DNA of 64,000 bases from JAEYZM01 sp943372195. Its GTDB lineage: Bacteria; Bacteroidota; Bacteroidia; Sphingobacteriales; Sphingobacteriaceae. The position numbers were made by a program, and so were the translations under genes. Below, one piece after another: positions 46,847-56,300 of the stretch (position 1 is its first letter; every line of letters begins with the position of its first letter). Under the pieces are notes generated by a model. That model was not told where the DNA came from. It saw only the letters and a list, made by a program, of their open reading frames with translations, and searched no databases. The stretch is taken from positions 62,001 through 126,000 of the forward strand of contig CALRXS010000003.1 in assembly GCA_943372195.1 (NCBI GenBank), in the 5' to 3' direction.

Positions 46847-48706
46847 TTATTCTATTATGAATTTTTGTGTTTGACCTTTTGCATTTCTTATAAAGTATGC
46901 ACCTGGCGTAAGGTCTTCTATATTTAACATATTTACTTCTCTTGCAACTTTAATTCTTTCACCTAATGAATTATAAATCGCAACATCCGAAGTAACATTA
47001 AAATGAATTTCTCTTGAAGTCGGATTCGGATAGATACTGAATGCATCATTATCATTTTTTAGAGTGTTGATAATGCTTGTTGCATTTGTTTTAAATCCTG
47101 ATATCGCATAAGTCAAAGAGTTGTTATAAGGGAATGTATTTGTGCTGCTTGGGTGTTGTGAGTTAATTAACATAGTGTTCTCATCAATCATTGTAGCACC
47201 AGTGATTTCAGCACCCGGAGGGCATGCAGTGATTCTTACTAAATCATTGAATGTTGGGTTTTGAATAGTCATATCTAATAAATATGTCTCACAATTAGTT
47301 TGTGTTATACCTGCTGGCATTCTATTCCATGAAGTGCCGTTTAAGTCTTCTTGAATAATCATATACCCCTTACCATTCAATGTCATGAAATCAATACCAT
47401 CTGGGTTTGATAAATGTTTAGCTGGGTAAATAGAACGATCTTGAGATGCAGAAGCTGTTGCTAGCGGGCCACCTTCAATATACGAACGCACTAAATCAGT
47501 TGCTGGATCGAATTCAATTACTCTACCATAGTAATCAAAAAATCTACCCATTCTTACTGAATCTGCAGCTTGTGCATTTGTACCAGGGAAATCTACACCT
47601 TTTAATGTTTTGTATCTTGTCTTATAACCATCAACTAAACTTTGGCTAATAACACCTTTTTTAGCATTACCCGAATTATAGTTAAATGCATCTCTACCTG
47701 TTTCGCAAATGTATATTTTGCCATTAAATTTTTGTCCCCATTCTAAACGGTTAAACATTGTTGCACCTCTTCTTAGTGCAACTGAGTTTAATTCTTTTAA
47801 AGTATCTAAATTGTTTTCGATAGAAATCCACTTAGTAGGAGCATCTTGCTTATAAACATATAATTGACCAGTAGTAAAGTCGTTTGCATTTGTTGCTACG
47901 AATTTACCTAATATACCAGGTGAAGCATCTTCAAATAAGTAAACAGTTTTGTTATCTTCCATAACAACACCGCCTTCCCAGCCAGCTCTACCCCAATTGT
48001 ATTGTTTTCTGATAGCTTTTGCATTTGTCGGATCAATTTCTACCATCCAGTTTAAGTTTTGATATCTCTTTAATGTCTTACCATTAAATCCTGGGAAACC
48101 TGCTGGTGTTGTAGTTCCAATTACAAAATCAGTAGTGTCTGTAAAGCCAGTTCCACCTGAATGGATAGCTGAGTTACTTGATTGCATCCATTCTTCAGCA
48201 GTCCATACTCTACCTGTTGGAGTAGATATACCACCACAATTCATACCTGTTTCACCAACAGTGTTAGCAAAGTCAACATTGAAGAATTTACCTGAACGAC
48301 CATCTGGCAATGTTTGATTTACTACTTCTAATTGACCATTAGTTGCTCTTTTTAATTTGAACATAGTCATTCCGCCACCATCACCAATCTTAACATCTTT
48401 TTGAATCATCTCATGATTAACAATTACGCTACCGATAATTCCATCTGGGTTTTGTGCTGCCTTCACAAAAGCGATATAGTCATGCCATTGTTTTGCAGGT
48501 GCTTGCCCTGCAGCATTACCATATGTAGCAGTTGTTTGTACAGTATCAACTCCGCCAACAAAAATCACTTGTTGTGTCAAAGGTGATTTAGGCATCCATA
48601 CTGTTTTCACAGACCAAGCTGTGTCAATGTGCATAGGGAATGGTGTTTGTGCTTTCGAAATTATCGCACTCATCCCTAAAATTACTAGAGTAAAAATTTT
48701 TTTCAT
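46847..48706 (-). CDS. PhoX/DUF839-type secreted protein with T9SS sorting domain
   Basis: A 619-residue exported protein (signal ends near KAQTP). The body matches DUF839/PhoX, a calcium-dependent beta-propeller phosphatase family: GIIGSVIVNHEMIQ, GMNCGGISTPTGRVWTAEEW and YLFEDASPGILGKFV are family-like stretches. The final 75 residues are a type IX sorting domain (SIYPNPTSREIHF, ending GAYFIRNAKGQTQKFIIE). It is probably moved to the cell surface or outside to free phosphate or a related substrate. Catalysis is inferred from family. Confidence 0.85.
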   Translation of the reverse strand: MKKIFTLVILGMSAIISKAQTPFPMHIDTAWSVKTVWMPKSPLTQQVIFVGGVDTVQTTATYGNAAGQAPAKQWHDYIAFVKAAQNPDGIIGSVIVNHEMIQKDVKIGDGGGMTMFKLKRATNGQLEVVNQTLPDGRSGKFFNVDFANTVGETGMNCGGISTPTGRVWTAEEWMQSSNSAIHSGGTGFTDTTDFVIGTTTPAGFPGFNGKTLKRYQNLNWMVEIDPTNAKAIRKQYNWGRAGWEGGVVMEDNKTVYLFEDASPGILGKFVATNANDFTTGQLYVYKQDAPTKWISIENNLDTLKELNSVALRRGATMFNRLEWGQKFNGKIYICETGRDAFNYNSGNAKKGVISQSLVDGYKTRYKTLKGVDFPGTNAQAADSVRMGRFFDYYGRVIEFDPATDLVRSYIEGGPLATASASQDRSIYPAKHLSNPDGIDFMTLNGKGYMIIQEDLNGTSWNRMPAGITQTNCETYLLDMTIQNPTFNDLVRITACPPGAEITGATMIDENTMLINSQHPSSTNTFPYNNSLTYAISGFKTNATSIINTLKNDNDAFSIYPNPTSREIHFNVTSDVAIYNSLGERIKVAREVNMLNIEDLTPGAYFIRNAKGQTQKFIIE

Positions 48707-48864
48707 TAGTTTGTTTTTTTGATTTATACAAACTTAGATTCACAGTATTAATTAAATTCACTACTCAAATAAAATCTATTAGAAATTTTTGTTAATTATT
48801 TGTTACAGCTAGCAATTATATATAACAATATATTTATATTGACATTTAGAATTAATATTGTATT

Positions 48865-49272
48865 ATGGCAAATCAAATCTTCATCAACTTAGCAGTTGAA
48901 AATCCCAACAAATCGATGGACTTTTATTCTGCATTAGGTTTTTCTAATAATCCTCAGTTCTCTGACGAGAATGGTAAATGCATGGTATGGTCTGATAATA
49001 TTTTTGTGATGTTATTGTCTCATGAAAAATTTTCAAGTTTTACAAATAAACCAATCGCAGATACTAAAACTAATATAGCAGCTTTACTTTCTCTATCACT
49101 CGATAGTGTTGATGAAGTAAATAAAGTTGTTGAAAACGGATTAAAGGCTGGTGGGATAGAACCTACAGAAATGAAAGATTATGGTTTTATGCAACAGAGA
49201 ACTATAGAAGATTTCGACGGACATACATGGGAGATCTTTTATATGGATATGTCTAAAATACCAACTGAATAA
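48865..49272 (+). CDS. VOC-family (glyoxalase-like) protein
   Basis: A 135-residue single-domain protein beginning IFINLAVENPNKSMDFYSALGFS and ending with EDFDGHTWEIFYMD, the two half-fold marks of the vicinal oxygen chelate family. The middle has a substrate-facing lid. Metal ligands are not all obvious, so it may be a bleomycin-resistance-like or glyoxalase-like protein. It stands alone, closed by a terminator. Confidence 0.85.
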   Translation: MANQIFINLAVENPNKSMDFYSALGFSNNPQFSDENGKCMVWSDNIFVMLLSHEKFSSFTNKPIADTKTNIAALLSLSLDSVDEVNKVVENGLKAGGIEPTEMKDYGFMQQRTIEDFDGHTWEIFYMDMSKIPTE

Positions 49273-49302
49273 AAAAAAGCCAGATTTAATCTGGGCTTTT
49301 TT
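49272..49302. terminator. Bidirectional terminator after the VOC gene
   Basis: AAAAAGCC(-)AGAT / ATCTGGGCTTTTT with a short TTA loop and a one-base bulge. A and T runs on both sides let it serve the convergent 80-aa gene too, whose stop is at 49301. Confidence 0.7.
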
Positions 49303-49543
49303 AATTATCGTTTAATCCAATTCCTAATCCTAATAGCGCCGCTGTAATTGCCAGATGAATAATTAATGTAGCTTTTTGCCATAATGGTCTATCTGACCAT
49401 TTTTGATCAGAATCAAACGGATCAAATGCCATACCAATACCAAATGATGAGGCTGACTGTAAATAATCTTTATTGAATAAAGCATAATAGATTCCTAATA
49501 ATAGAAACCCGATGTACAAAAATTTGTTAAATGGTGTTTTCAT
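49301..49543 (-). CDS. Small two-helix membrane protein, 80 aa, unknown
   Basis: Two hydrophobic helices (residues about 8-24 and 57-75) flank a charged turn with FDPFDSDQKWSDRPLWQKA. The compact charged motif between helices looks conserved in kind, but I do not recognise a family by name. It is convergent with the VOC gene and lies beyond the AraC gene on the same strand, 58 bases apart. Confidence 0.65.
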   Translation of the reverse strand: MKTPFNKFLYIGFLLLGIYYALFNKDYLQSASSFGIGMAFDPFDSDQKWSDRPLWQKATLIIHLAITAALLGLGIGLNDN

Positions 49544-49601
49544 ATTTTTTTTATTTCAAAAATATGTAGCCGTTTAACTCAATAATAGTATTCTTGCGAC
49601 A

Positions 49602-50414
49602 CTATAATATTTCCCAGATAATTTTATCTCCATCAACTTGACTTACTTCTTTGAAGAAGTTCTTCGGATTGTGATTGGTGAGTTTTTTGAATTCTTTAAT
49701 GAAGTATGATTGGTCAAAATAATTATTCTCGTATGAGATTTCTGTCAAAGATCTGATCTCATTTGCATGAATTTTTGAAGAAATGGAATTCCTGAAACGA
49801 ACAATTCGTTTATAATCTAAAGCTGAACACCCAATATGTCTTAAGAAATATCTTTGAAAAGATTTCAAATTTAAATCTATTGAATTTGCTATTTCTGGTA
49901 TTGAATATTGTTGTTCAGTATTATTAATTAACTCTAAAGCTATTTCTATTTTTTCTATATTCTTAACCGAATGATACTGCTCTATCAAAAAATCCTCTAA
50001 GGTATTTATATCATTAGTTTGAAAAAGTGATTTTGCAGCATTTCCCCATTCGCTATTTTCATACGCTTGAGAATAATTTGATGCAATTGAATGATAATCT
50101 TCTTTTATAAATCTAGATATTCCTAATGGTTTGAATATAATTGAATATTCTTCAAATAAACCTTTATATGTCACAAGTAAAGGCGAAGTATATCTACCTA
50201 GAACTTCTATTTCTATATTTTCGTTATGAACCTCTGCAAACTCAATCTCAAAATCTTTTCTTCTAACATCCGCATTTTTTATAAATGAAAGTCCCGTATT
50301 AAAGTGTGGAAACGCTACATACTTGTAGTCCTCTACATTCTGTTTGTTGAATATGTAAAAGCATTCAATGTGCTTTTGTAATAAGGATGATTTGGGTTTA
50401 ATTATTTTTAGCAC
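49602..50414 (-). CDS. AraC-family transcriptional regulator
   Basis: A 270-residue regulator. The C-terminal 100 residues contain two helix-turn-helix motifs (YSIPEIANSIDLNLKSFQRYFLRHIG and LTEISYENNYFDQSYFIKEFKKLTNHNPKNFFKE). The N-terminal half is a cupin-like or other sensing domain. It follows the frameshifted DUF1275 gene by 11 bases on the same strand and may control it. Confidence 0.9.
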   Translation of the reverse strand: MLKIIKPKSSLLQKHIECFYIFNKQNVEDYKYVAFPHFNTGLSFIKNADVRRKDFEIEFAEVHNENIEIEVLGRYTSPLLVTYKGLFEEYSIIFKPLGISRFIKEDYHSIASNYSQAYENSEWGNAAKSLFQTNDINTLEDFLIEQYHSVKNIEKIEIALELINNTEQQYSIPEIANSIDLNLKSFQRYFLRHIGCSALDYKRIVRFRNSISSKIHANEIRSLTEISYENNYFDQSYFIKEFKKLTNHNPKNFFKEVSQVDGDKIIWEIL

Positions 50415-50425
50415 AAAGATTCAAT

Positions 50426-51123
50426 TTAATGCTGCCAACTTTTTAATTTAAATATAATATAATCATAATACAATCCGAAAATCAATATTGTAGAAGGAAC
50501 TATTAATGAGCTAAGCAAATATTGACTATAAATTAGTCCAGCTATAAAGCCACCCACAAAAAAACCAGTGATTATTGAAAGTCTAAGTTTAATATTTGAT
50601 ATTAATAGCGTTCTTTTTTCTTGCTCTTTATAAAAGAATAATTGCGATAGCTCTATTCCTAAATCTGTAAACAAACCAGTTAGATGCGTAGTTCTAACTA
50701 ATGAATTCGAAATTTTTGTTACTAAAGAATTTTGTAATCCCATCGAAAACAATAATGATATAGCAATTATATCAACTTGTATACGAATACTTTTTATGCC
50801 TACGAATGAAATTATTAATAGAATTAATGTTTCCAATAGCACTGGTGCTATGAAAATATATCTCTCGTTTCTTTTTTGGTAAAATTCTACCAAAATACTT
50901 GATACAAATGAACCTAATAAGAATGCTAAAATGTAATATAGAAATACTAAACTTTTATGAAATTCAAATTTGAATATTTCATCAACGAAAAATGCAAAAT
51001 GACCTGTTACATTAGTGGTTAATCGACCGATAGATAAAAAGCCAATTACATTTACCAAGCCTGCAACGACAGAAAGTAAAATGGCGATTTTTAGATTGTG
51101 AGAATGCCCTGATGTCGAAACAT
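50426..51123 (-). pseudogene. DUF1275/YoaK-family membrane protein, broken by one frameshift
   Basis: The intact body (from about 51058 down to 50426) has six helices and the DUF1275 mark VNVIGFLSIGRLTTNVTGHFA. Its frame has no ATG or GTG start: upstream it reads HNLKIAILLSVVAGLVNVIG, a proper first helix, and then meets a stop. ATG at 51123, in another frame, gives MFRHQG, the usual N-terminus of Bacteroidota members, and then runs to a stop. The two fit if one base is missing in the GGG run at 51107-51109. The gene is therefore a pseudogene, a frameshifted expression switch, or a sequencing error. Confidence 0.75.
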
Positions 51124-51177
51124 CTCTTTTTTATTTAAAGGTAGTAAAACTCTCTTGAAATATTTATAAATTACGTT

Positions 51178-51693
51178 ATGATACGACGTTGTGATTTGAA
51201 TGATGTTAAGCTATTGCAGAACATCGGTATAAAGACTTTTGATGATGCCTTTGGCAATACTTGTACAAAAGAAGACATGCGTGGTGTTCTAGATTTGTAT
51301 TTCAATACATCACAAGTGACTTCAGAGTTGCAAGATGACACAGATAATTTCTTCTTTTTTGAGGAAGATGGAATTGTAAAAGGGTATATGCGCATTAATG
51401 CTAAACATGAATGCCCCTTAGACTCTTTTAAGAATCAGAAATGCATTGAACTTGTTCGATTGTATGTGTTGAAAGAATTTCATGGTGCGGGTGTTGCTAA
51501 CAAACTTATGGACTTCGCTAATGATTTCGCTCGTAAAAACGGATATCAATTGATGTATTTGTCAGTTTGGGAATACAACTTTAGGGCTCGAGGTTTTTAC
51601 GAAAAACATGGCTTCATAAATTCAGGAGTGGAGAATGATTTCCCACTTGGATCAACTCCTCAAACAGATTATTGGTTTTTTAAAGAGTTATAA
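51178..51693 (+). CDS. GNAT-family N-acetyltransferase
   Basis: A 171-residue GNAT protein. The acetyl-CoA site lies around VRLYVLKEFHGAGVANKLMDFAN (motif A, Q/RxxGxA-like) and the end shows YLSVWEYNFRARGFYEKHGF (motif B). The acceptor is unknown. It starts 54 bases from the divergent DUF1275 gene, and the stop overlaps the convergent GIY-YIG gene by six bases. Confidence 0.9.
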   Translation: MIRRCDLNDVKLLQNIGIKTFDDAFGNTCTKEDMRGVLDLYFNTSQVTSELQDDTDNFFFFEEDGIVKGYMRINAKHECPLDSFKNQKCIELVRLYVLKEFHGAGVANKLMDFANDFARKNGYQLMYLSVWEYNFRARGFYEKHGFINSGVENDFPLGSTPQTDYWFFKEL

Positions 51694-51990
51694 TTCAATT
51701 CTCTTTAAGATTTCTAGCTTATCAGCTGGTGTAAAACTAGGATCTATCAATTTCATTAATAACTTCTTGTTTTTTTGTTTAGTTATAAAGTCTTCGATTT
51801 TCCTTGCTTCTTCTTTTGAATTACCACATTCAAATAATGCAATCGTTTTCCAATCAGCATATTTGCCTGTATACTTATGTGTTTCATTTGTATTATGAAA
51901 GCTTAAACTCTCTTTTGGGTCTTCCGAATTACCAATGTAGTAACGATTAGCTGTCTCAAAATGTAAGATGTATAAGTAGAACATATGCAT
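51688..51990 (-). CDS. GIY-YIG-family protein with altered catalytic Arg position
   Basis: A 100-residue single-domain protein: FYLYILHFETANRYYIG is the GIY-YIG core, and a likely metal-binding Glu lies in EEARKIEDFI. The conserved segment usually D-x-E-R-R-L-x-x-H-N reads D-P-K-E-S-L-S-F-H-N, so the usual arginines are replaced. Activity may be lost or changed. ATG at 51984 is an alternative start. The tRNA-Asn terminator lies just upstream. Confidence 0.8.
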   Translation of the reverse strand: MHMFYLYILHFETANRYYIGNSEDPKESLSFHNTNETHKYTGKYADWKTIALFECGNSKEEARKIEDFITKQKNKKLLMKLIDPSFTPADKLEILKRIEL

Positions 51991-51996
51991 TTAAAT

Positions 51997-52024
51997 AAAA
52001 AAAGCCCACAGTCGTGTGGGCTTT
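51997..52024 (-). terminator. Terminator of the tRNA-Asn transcript
   Basis: AAAGCCCACA / TGTGGGCTTT with a 4-base loop; on the minus strand it is followed by T7. It lies three bases past the tRNA end. Confidence 0.85.
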
Positions 52025-52026
52025 CT

Positions 52027-52102
52027 GCTCCTGAAGCTGGGCTCGAACCAGCGACCCTCTGATTAACAGTCAGATGCTCTAACCAGCTGAGCTATTCAGG
52101 AG
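52027..52102 (-). tRNA. tRNA-Asn (GTT)
   Basis: On the minus strand, the 7-bp acceptor pairs CTCCTGA with TCAGGAG. The D arm has GCTCAGCTGGTTAGAGC, the anticodon loop CTGTTAA gives GTT (Asn), and the T arm has GGTTCGAGCC. All arms fold normally. CCA is not encoded. A terminator follows. Confidence 0.95.
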
Positions 52103-52126
52103 TATATATCTTGTAACTCGTTCTTC

Positions 52127-52180
52127 GCGACCCTTCCGACTTTCGGTCGGAATGCTCTATCAAACTGAGCTATTAAAGAG
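52127..52180 (-). pseudogene. Decayed tRNA-like remnant (5' half and anticodon arm)
   Basis: On the minus strand it begins CTCTTTA, followed by AGCTCAGTTTGATAGAGC (D arm), an anticodon arm TCCGA-CCGAAAG-TCGGA and GGGTCGC. It aligns with the adjacent tRNA-Asn to GGGTCGC and then no T arm or matching acceptor end follows. The loop has C instead of U before the GAA triplet. It is probably a dead tandem tRNA gene, perhaps once Phe. Confidence 0.7.
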
Positions 52181-52292
52181 TTTCTGGTTATTTTCCCATC
52201 TGAAAAGCGTGCTTTTCTTTTGGGAATGCAATATTAGGTCTTTCCAATTAATTATGCAATATTTGCGAAAGTTTTTTTTAAAATATTTTCAC

Positions 52293-53216
52293 ATGAGTTT
52301 AGTAGTCATTGGTACTGTGGCATTTGACGCCATAGAAACCCCTTTCGGTAAAACCGATAAAATCGTTGGTGGTGCTGCAACATACGCAAGTATCGCCGCT
52401 TCCTATTTCTATGATCAAACAAAAATAGTTGCCGTTGTTGGCGATGATTTCCCTGAAAAAGACATTAAGCACTTCAATGCTAGAGGTATATCTACTGAAG
52501 GCTTACAAATTAAACAAGGTGAAAAATCATTCTTCTGGTCTGGTAAATACCATAATGATTTGAACAGTAGAGATACTCTAGTCACAGAATTGAATGTACT
52601 CGCTGACTTTGACCCTATTATCCCCGATTCATATCAAGATTGCCAATTCTTAATGCTTGGAAACCTAACCCCTATAGTACAGCAAACTGTCATTAACAGA
52701 ATGAAAAACCGTCCGAAACTTATCGTTATGGATACTATGAATTTCTGGATGGATGTTGCTATGGATGACTTGAAAGCGACTCTTAAAATGGTTGATGTAT
52801 TAACAATCAACGATGCAGAAGCTCGTCAATTGTCTGAAGAATACTCATTAGTAAAAGCTGCTCGTAAGATCTTAGCGATGGGACCTAAATACCTAATCAT
52901 TAAAAAAGGTGAACACGGTGCTCTATTGTTTCATGAAAATCAAGTGTTCTCTGCACCAGCTTTACCTCTAGAAGAAGTTTTTGATCCAACTGGTGCTGGC
53001 GATACATTTGCTGGTGGTTTCATTGGTTACTTAGCAAAAACAAATGATATCTCTTTTGAAAACATGAAGCGCGCTATCATTCATGGTTCTGCTATGGCCT
53101 CATTCTGCGTTGAAAAATTTGGAGTAGAAAGAATTCATGATCTTAATAATTCTGAATTGAATGCAAGACTTCAAGAATTTGTCAATTTAGCTCAGTTTGA
53201 AATTACCTTGAAATAG
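52293..53216 (+). CDS. PfkB-family sugar/nucleoside kinase
   Basis: I chose ATG at 52293 (MSLVVIGTVAFDAI); an earlier in-frame ATG at 52152 would cross the tRNA remnant. The 307-residue kinase has GGAATYASIAASYF (substrate site) and the C-terminal signature DPTGAGDTFAGGFIGYL with the catalytic Asp. It phosphorylates a sugar or nucleoside with ATP. The substrate cannot be read from sequence. Confidence 0.9.
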   Translation: MSLVVIGTVAFDAIETPFGKTDKIVGGAATYASIAASYFYDQTKIVAVVGDDFPEKDIKHFNARGISTEGLQIKQGEKSFFWSGKYHNDLNSRDTLVTELNVLADFDPIIPDSYQDCQFLMLGNLTPIVQQTVINRMKNRPKLIVMDTMNFWMDVAMDDLKATLKMVDVLTINDAEARQLSEEYSLVKAARKILAMGPKYLIIKKGEHGALLFHENQVFSAPALPLEEVFDPTGAGDTFAGGFIGYLAKTNDISFENMKRAIIHGSAMASFCVEKFGVERIHDLNNSELNARLQEFVNLAQFEITLK

Positions 53217-53305
53217 TATTTTATTAGATATATTTTCATTATTTCTTTTAAAGCTTGGCTTTTAATTAGATAAGAACTAATTTTAAGTACCCAAAAAATC
53301 TTTAA

Positions 53306-56300
53306 ATGCCTTTTAAGAAAATATATTTTTTCCTAATAGTTTCATCAGCATTAAGCTTTTTAAATATTGCTCATGCACAAATTCAAATCAACAGTACGAG
53401 TTTGAATTTGTGCACAAGCAATTCTGGGTTCTTCTTCGTTCAAAATAGCATCCATCCGAATTCAACATATCAATGGCAAGATTCTACTGCCGTAGGTTGG
53501 ACGAACATTTCTAATACTAATAATTTTATAGGGGTTACTAATGATACTTTATTCTTGTTTAATGTGAACATATCATTAAATAATTTGAAGGTTAGATGTA
53601 TAGTTGATTCTGCTGCACTCAGCATTAGAAAAGATACTACTAAAGCCGGATTAATTACAATCTATTCTCCGATCATTGCTCCTAAAATTAAAAAATCACA
53701 AAGCATCTGCTACAACGCTAGTCCAGATTCTATTCTTGCTACCCAACCTGCTTCTGGTGCCGATGCCAACTTTACTTATCAATGGCAGGTAGCGAATACT
53801 TTAAATACCTGGACAGATATACCCGGTGCAGATTCTCTATCTCTTTCAATTCTTAACTTAATAGATACTACATATTATTTTAGATTAAGAGCTACTTCTT
53901 TATTCGGATGTGGGATAGCTTATTCTGATACAATAAAAGTGATTGTATATAATAGATTTAAAAAACCTCTTATTAGTACTAATCAAATAATATGCTATAA
54001 CACTATTCCACAAAAATTAAATTTACTAAGCTATAAAAATAGCGTTGATGATAAGTTTTCATATCAATGGCAATCATCTTCTAATGCTATAATCTTTAAT
54101 GATCTAATTAATAAAACCGATACTCAGTTATTTTTTAATCAATCACAAACTTCTTCATTATACTATCGACTTAAAGTTACTTCTTTATCTGGATGTGGTA
54201 CTCAATTTTCTGATACTGTATTTATAAAAGTATTACCTAATATCATTCGTCCAACTATTAGTTCCAATCAAATACTTTGCTATAATGGAACACCTGATAC
54301 TTTACGAATGGCTCAACGAGCAAGAGGTGCTGATTCATTATTTAGTTATCGTTGGCAAGAATCTTTGAACGGTATTACTTGGCTTTATATGAATAATGCA
54401 ACTGATACATTCTTGAAATTAAATAACCAATCTACAACGAAGTACTTTAGAATTGCAGCTTTAAATTCATGTGATACTACTTTTTCTGACTCTATTAAAA
54501 TAACTGTATACCCAATATTAAACGCCGGTATTATTAGAAATAGTCAATCAATTTGCTATAATGTCAGTCCTCAAGTTTTAAGTTTTCAAACTTTACCTAG
54601 TGGAGCTGATGGTATGTATTCATATAATTGGCAAGTTTCAGCCGACTCCATTAATTTTAATGATATTGTTGGTGCAAATACTTCTATTTTTCAACCTCCA
54701 TTATTAACTAATACTAGATATTACAGATTGAAGGTCACTTCAGATTTTGGTTGTGGTATTGATTATACTAACGTTATTAAAATTTTTGTCTATGATCAAT
54801 TCATTGCAGCTCAAATTAATACGAATACTGATACAATTTGTTATGGGTACACAACCGACACGCTATTCATTTCAAATCTCCCAAAAGGTGCTAATGGTTT
54901 TTATTCTTATCAATGGCAATCTTCAACTGACAATGTAAATTGGTCAAATATTAACCTTGCAAATAGCACTAAATATATTTCAAGTAGACTTTTTCAAACT
55001 ACTTTTTATAGAGTATTGGTTGCATCGAATTGCGGATTGTTAAATAGTAATGTCATTAAAGTTTTAGTATTTACTAATATTAATAAACCTGTTCTTTCGA
55101 TTAAACAAACGATTTGCTATAATACTGCCCCAGACACTATAAGAGTTGTAGTGCCAGCTTCAGGTGCAGATAATAAATTTACTTATTCATGGTATCAATC
55201 GAGTAATGGTATCAACTGGACATTAATCCCCAATGCAAATCTTTTAAAATATAATCCAGGTAAACTTACAAGCTCTACATATTATAAAGTACTTGCACAA
55301 AATTCATATTCATGTTTTAGATATTCTGACTCTACTTATATTAGTGTATATAATGAGTTCAAGGCAGGTGTAATTTCAAGTAACCAAATTGTGTGTTTCA
55401 TGAATGAATCTGATACTCTTCGATTCAATCAATTGCCTTCTGGTGCTGGTGAATCATTTGCTTTACAATGGCAAGTGTCTACTGACTCCATTAATTTTAC
55501 TAATATTATTGCATCTACAGGACAAACATTTAAGGCTCCAAAATCAGATCATACTAAATTTTATAGAGTAAGAGTGACTTCTAATTTCGGATGTGGGCTG
55601 ATATATACCAATATCATAAAAATAAAAGTATATGATAAATTTATCGGCGCAGTTATTTCTGGTAATGATACAATTTGTAGAGATTCAATACCGAATAAAT
55701 TAGTCTCAGCAGTATTGCCTCAAGGTGGTAATTTGCTTTATAATTATCAATGGCAATTTTCTAGTGACGCAATAACTTGGGTGAATATTCAAAATGCAAA
55801 TGCTATGTCATACCAACCTGATATATTGTACAATACTACTTATTATAGATTAATAAATTTCTCTGGTATGAATTGTGGCTTTGATACATCTAATGTAGTT
55901 ACAGTTTTAGTGCTAGATTTGCCCGATACTACTGAAATTATAGGATACAAAGAGGTTTGTAAAAATCAACAAGAATTATTCTATAAACTTCATAAAACAA
56001 ATGATCAATATTTATATAGATGGTTTGTTAACAAAGCTGAAATTTTAACCAATAATCAATCAAATGCAATCTTCTTAAATTGGTCAGATCAAACAGGTCT
56101 TGATACAATTCGTGTATTGCAATTCAATAAAGTTACAGGTTGCTATAACTATATGTTGTTACCAATCATCATTAAAGAAGATCGAGCACCCAATAAGACC
56201 AAAATTGTAAGAAAGTCGAATACAAATATTTTAGTTTGTGAAGATTCTACAGTTGCAATTACCTATCAATGGGGTTATATAGAAAAAGGATTAACGATAA

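Noticed and set aside
48785..48815. TTTTTGTTAA...TTTGTTACA resembling part of the operator at 41108
   Set aside because: The half-site spacing differs and the GTTAAACA arm is absent. An AT-rich coincidence is likely.
52152..52292. Longer N-terminus for the PfkB kinase
   Set aside because: It would cross the tRNA remnant. The family start MSLVVIGTVAFDAI is at 52293.
53690..55955. Tandem repeats as a CRISPR array or recent DNA expansion
   Set aside because: Units are about 282 bp, coding and only modestly alike at DNA level. They are protein modules.
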